DNA of 5,233 nucleotides, from the NCBI GenBank assembly GCA_013205415.1, contig JABMMY010000328.1, positions 1 to 5,233 of the forward strand, given 5' to 3'. Below are positions 5,050-5,233 of this stretch, piece after piece. Each line of letters opens with the position of its first letter. Positions within the stretch are counted from its first letter, which is position 1. Position numbers and translations under genes: made by a program. This DNA is from Deltaproteobacteria bacterium. Its GTDB lineage: Bacteria > Bdellovibrionota > FAC87 > UBA2466. Below the pieces are notes generated by a model. That model was not told the DNA's origin, made no database searches, and saw nothing but the letters and a program-made list of their open reading frames with translations.

Positions 5050-5233
5050 TCACTCAATAGGCACAAACATCCCATACTACTTAAATAAAATCATCTACTT
5101 TTCAATAGACCTCTTTCATGACCTGAAGCATAAGATTTTGCAAGAGGCTTGGCCAGAGCGAGAAACGGGAGGAAAAAGCAAGGAGGCGATGCTAAAGGCA
5201 TCGTCGAGTACTTTTTTCGACTGTGACGAAGCA
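5050..5233. other. Unassigned sequence at the window edge, upstream of the DUF374 gene
   Basis: The first 45 bases are AT-rich and probably hold the promoter of the minus-strand acyltransferase gene, though no clean -35/-10 pair can be named. From about 5094 the sequence becomes purine-rich on the plus strand and is stop-free in one frame on each strand. The minus-strand frame would end at TGA (5091-5093) and could be the tail of a gene entering from the right. It has a perfect 6-bp hairpin, CGATGC/GCATCG (5187-5192 with 5198-5203, loop TAAAG), overlapping a second pairing GTCGA/TCGAC (5203-5207 with 5217-5221). I recognise no protein in either frame; it may be part of a repeat or mobile-element border that continues outside the window. 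Confidence 0.4.

Noticed and set aside
1..5233. CRISPR array, toxin-antitoxin pair or defence cluster
   Set aside because: No regularly spaced direct repeats and no recognisable nuclease, toxin or effector genes were found on either strand.

Overview
The window is ordinary bacterial chromosome with a mobile-element scar. The host looks like a Gram-negative bacterium with moderately AT-rich DNA (by eye, roughly 40-45% GC). It has a Kup potassium transporter, a DUF374-type lysophospholipid acyltransferase, a tRNA-Pro with its CCA end encoded, and an IS481-family element. I cannot fix the phylum from these genes. Intracellular gammaproteobacteria, environmental chlamydiae and Bdellovibrio-like lineages would all fit.

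Layout from left to right: (1) 3-1010, the 3' half of kup, running in from outside the window on the plus strand. (2) 1011-1350, a 340-base gap without a convincing gene but with several short inverted repeats. (3) 1351-2418, a complete acyltransferase-3 family membrane protein on the minus strand. (4) 2449-2805, a weak plus-strand reading frame whose last third is mobile-element sequence, so probably a truncated gene. (5) 2789-4246, an IS481-family insertion sequence of 1458 bp bounded by imperfect 44-bp inverted ends. Each end is built from two 19-bp repeats set exactly 25 bp apart. A further fragment of a right end (2711-2736) lies just outside the left end. (6) 4263-4339, tRNA-Pro(CGG) on the minus strand. 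(7) 4330-5049, a DUF374 acyltransferase on the minus strand whose stop codon lies inside the tRNA gene. (8) 5050-5233, unassigned sequence.

The resident genes do not form an obvious pathway. Kup imports potassium, the acyltransferase-3 protein probably decorates a surface glycan or lipid, and the DUF374 enzyme probably acylates a lipid precursor at the inner membrane. The last gene and tRNA-Pro are on the same strand, overlap by 10 bases and are probably transcribed together.

The points most worth a second look are four. The DUF374 stop codon falls within mature tRNA-Pro. The IS481 transposase has an in-frame stop at codon 11, with an ATG three bases after it. The IS has doubled end repeats with identical spacing. 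An extra IS right-end fragment, with no visible target duplication, points to more than one transposition or deletion event. I found no convincing sign of a new defence or other multi-gene system.
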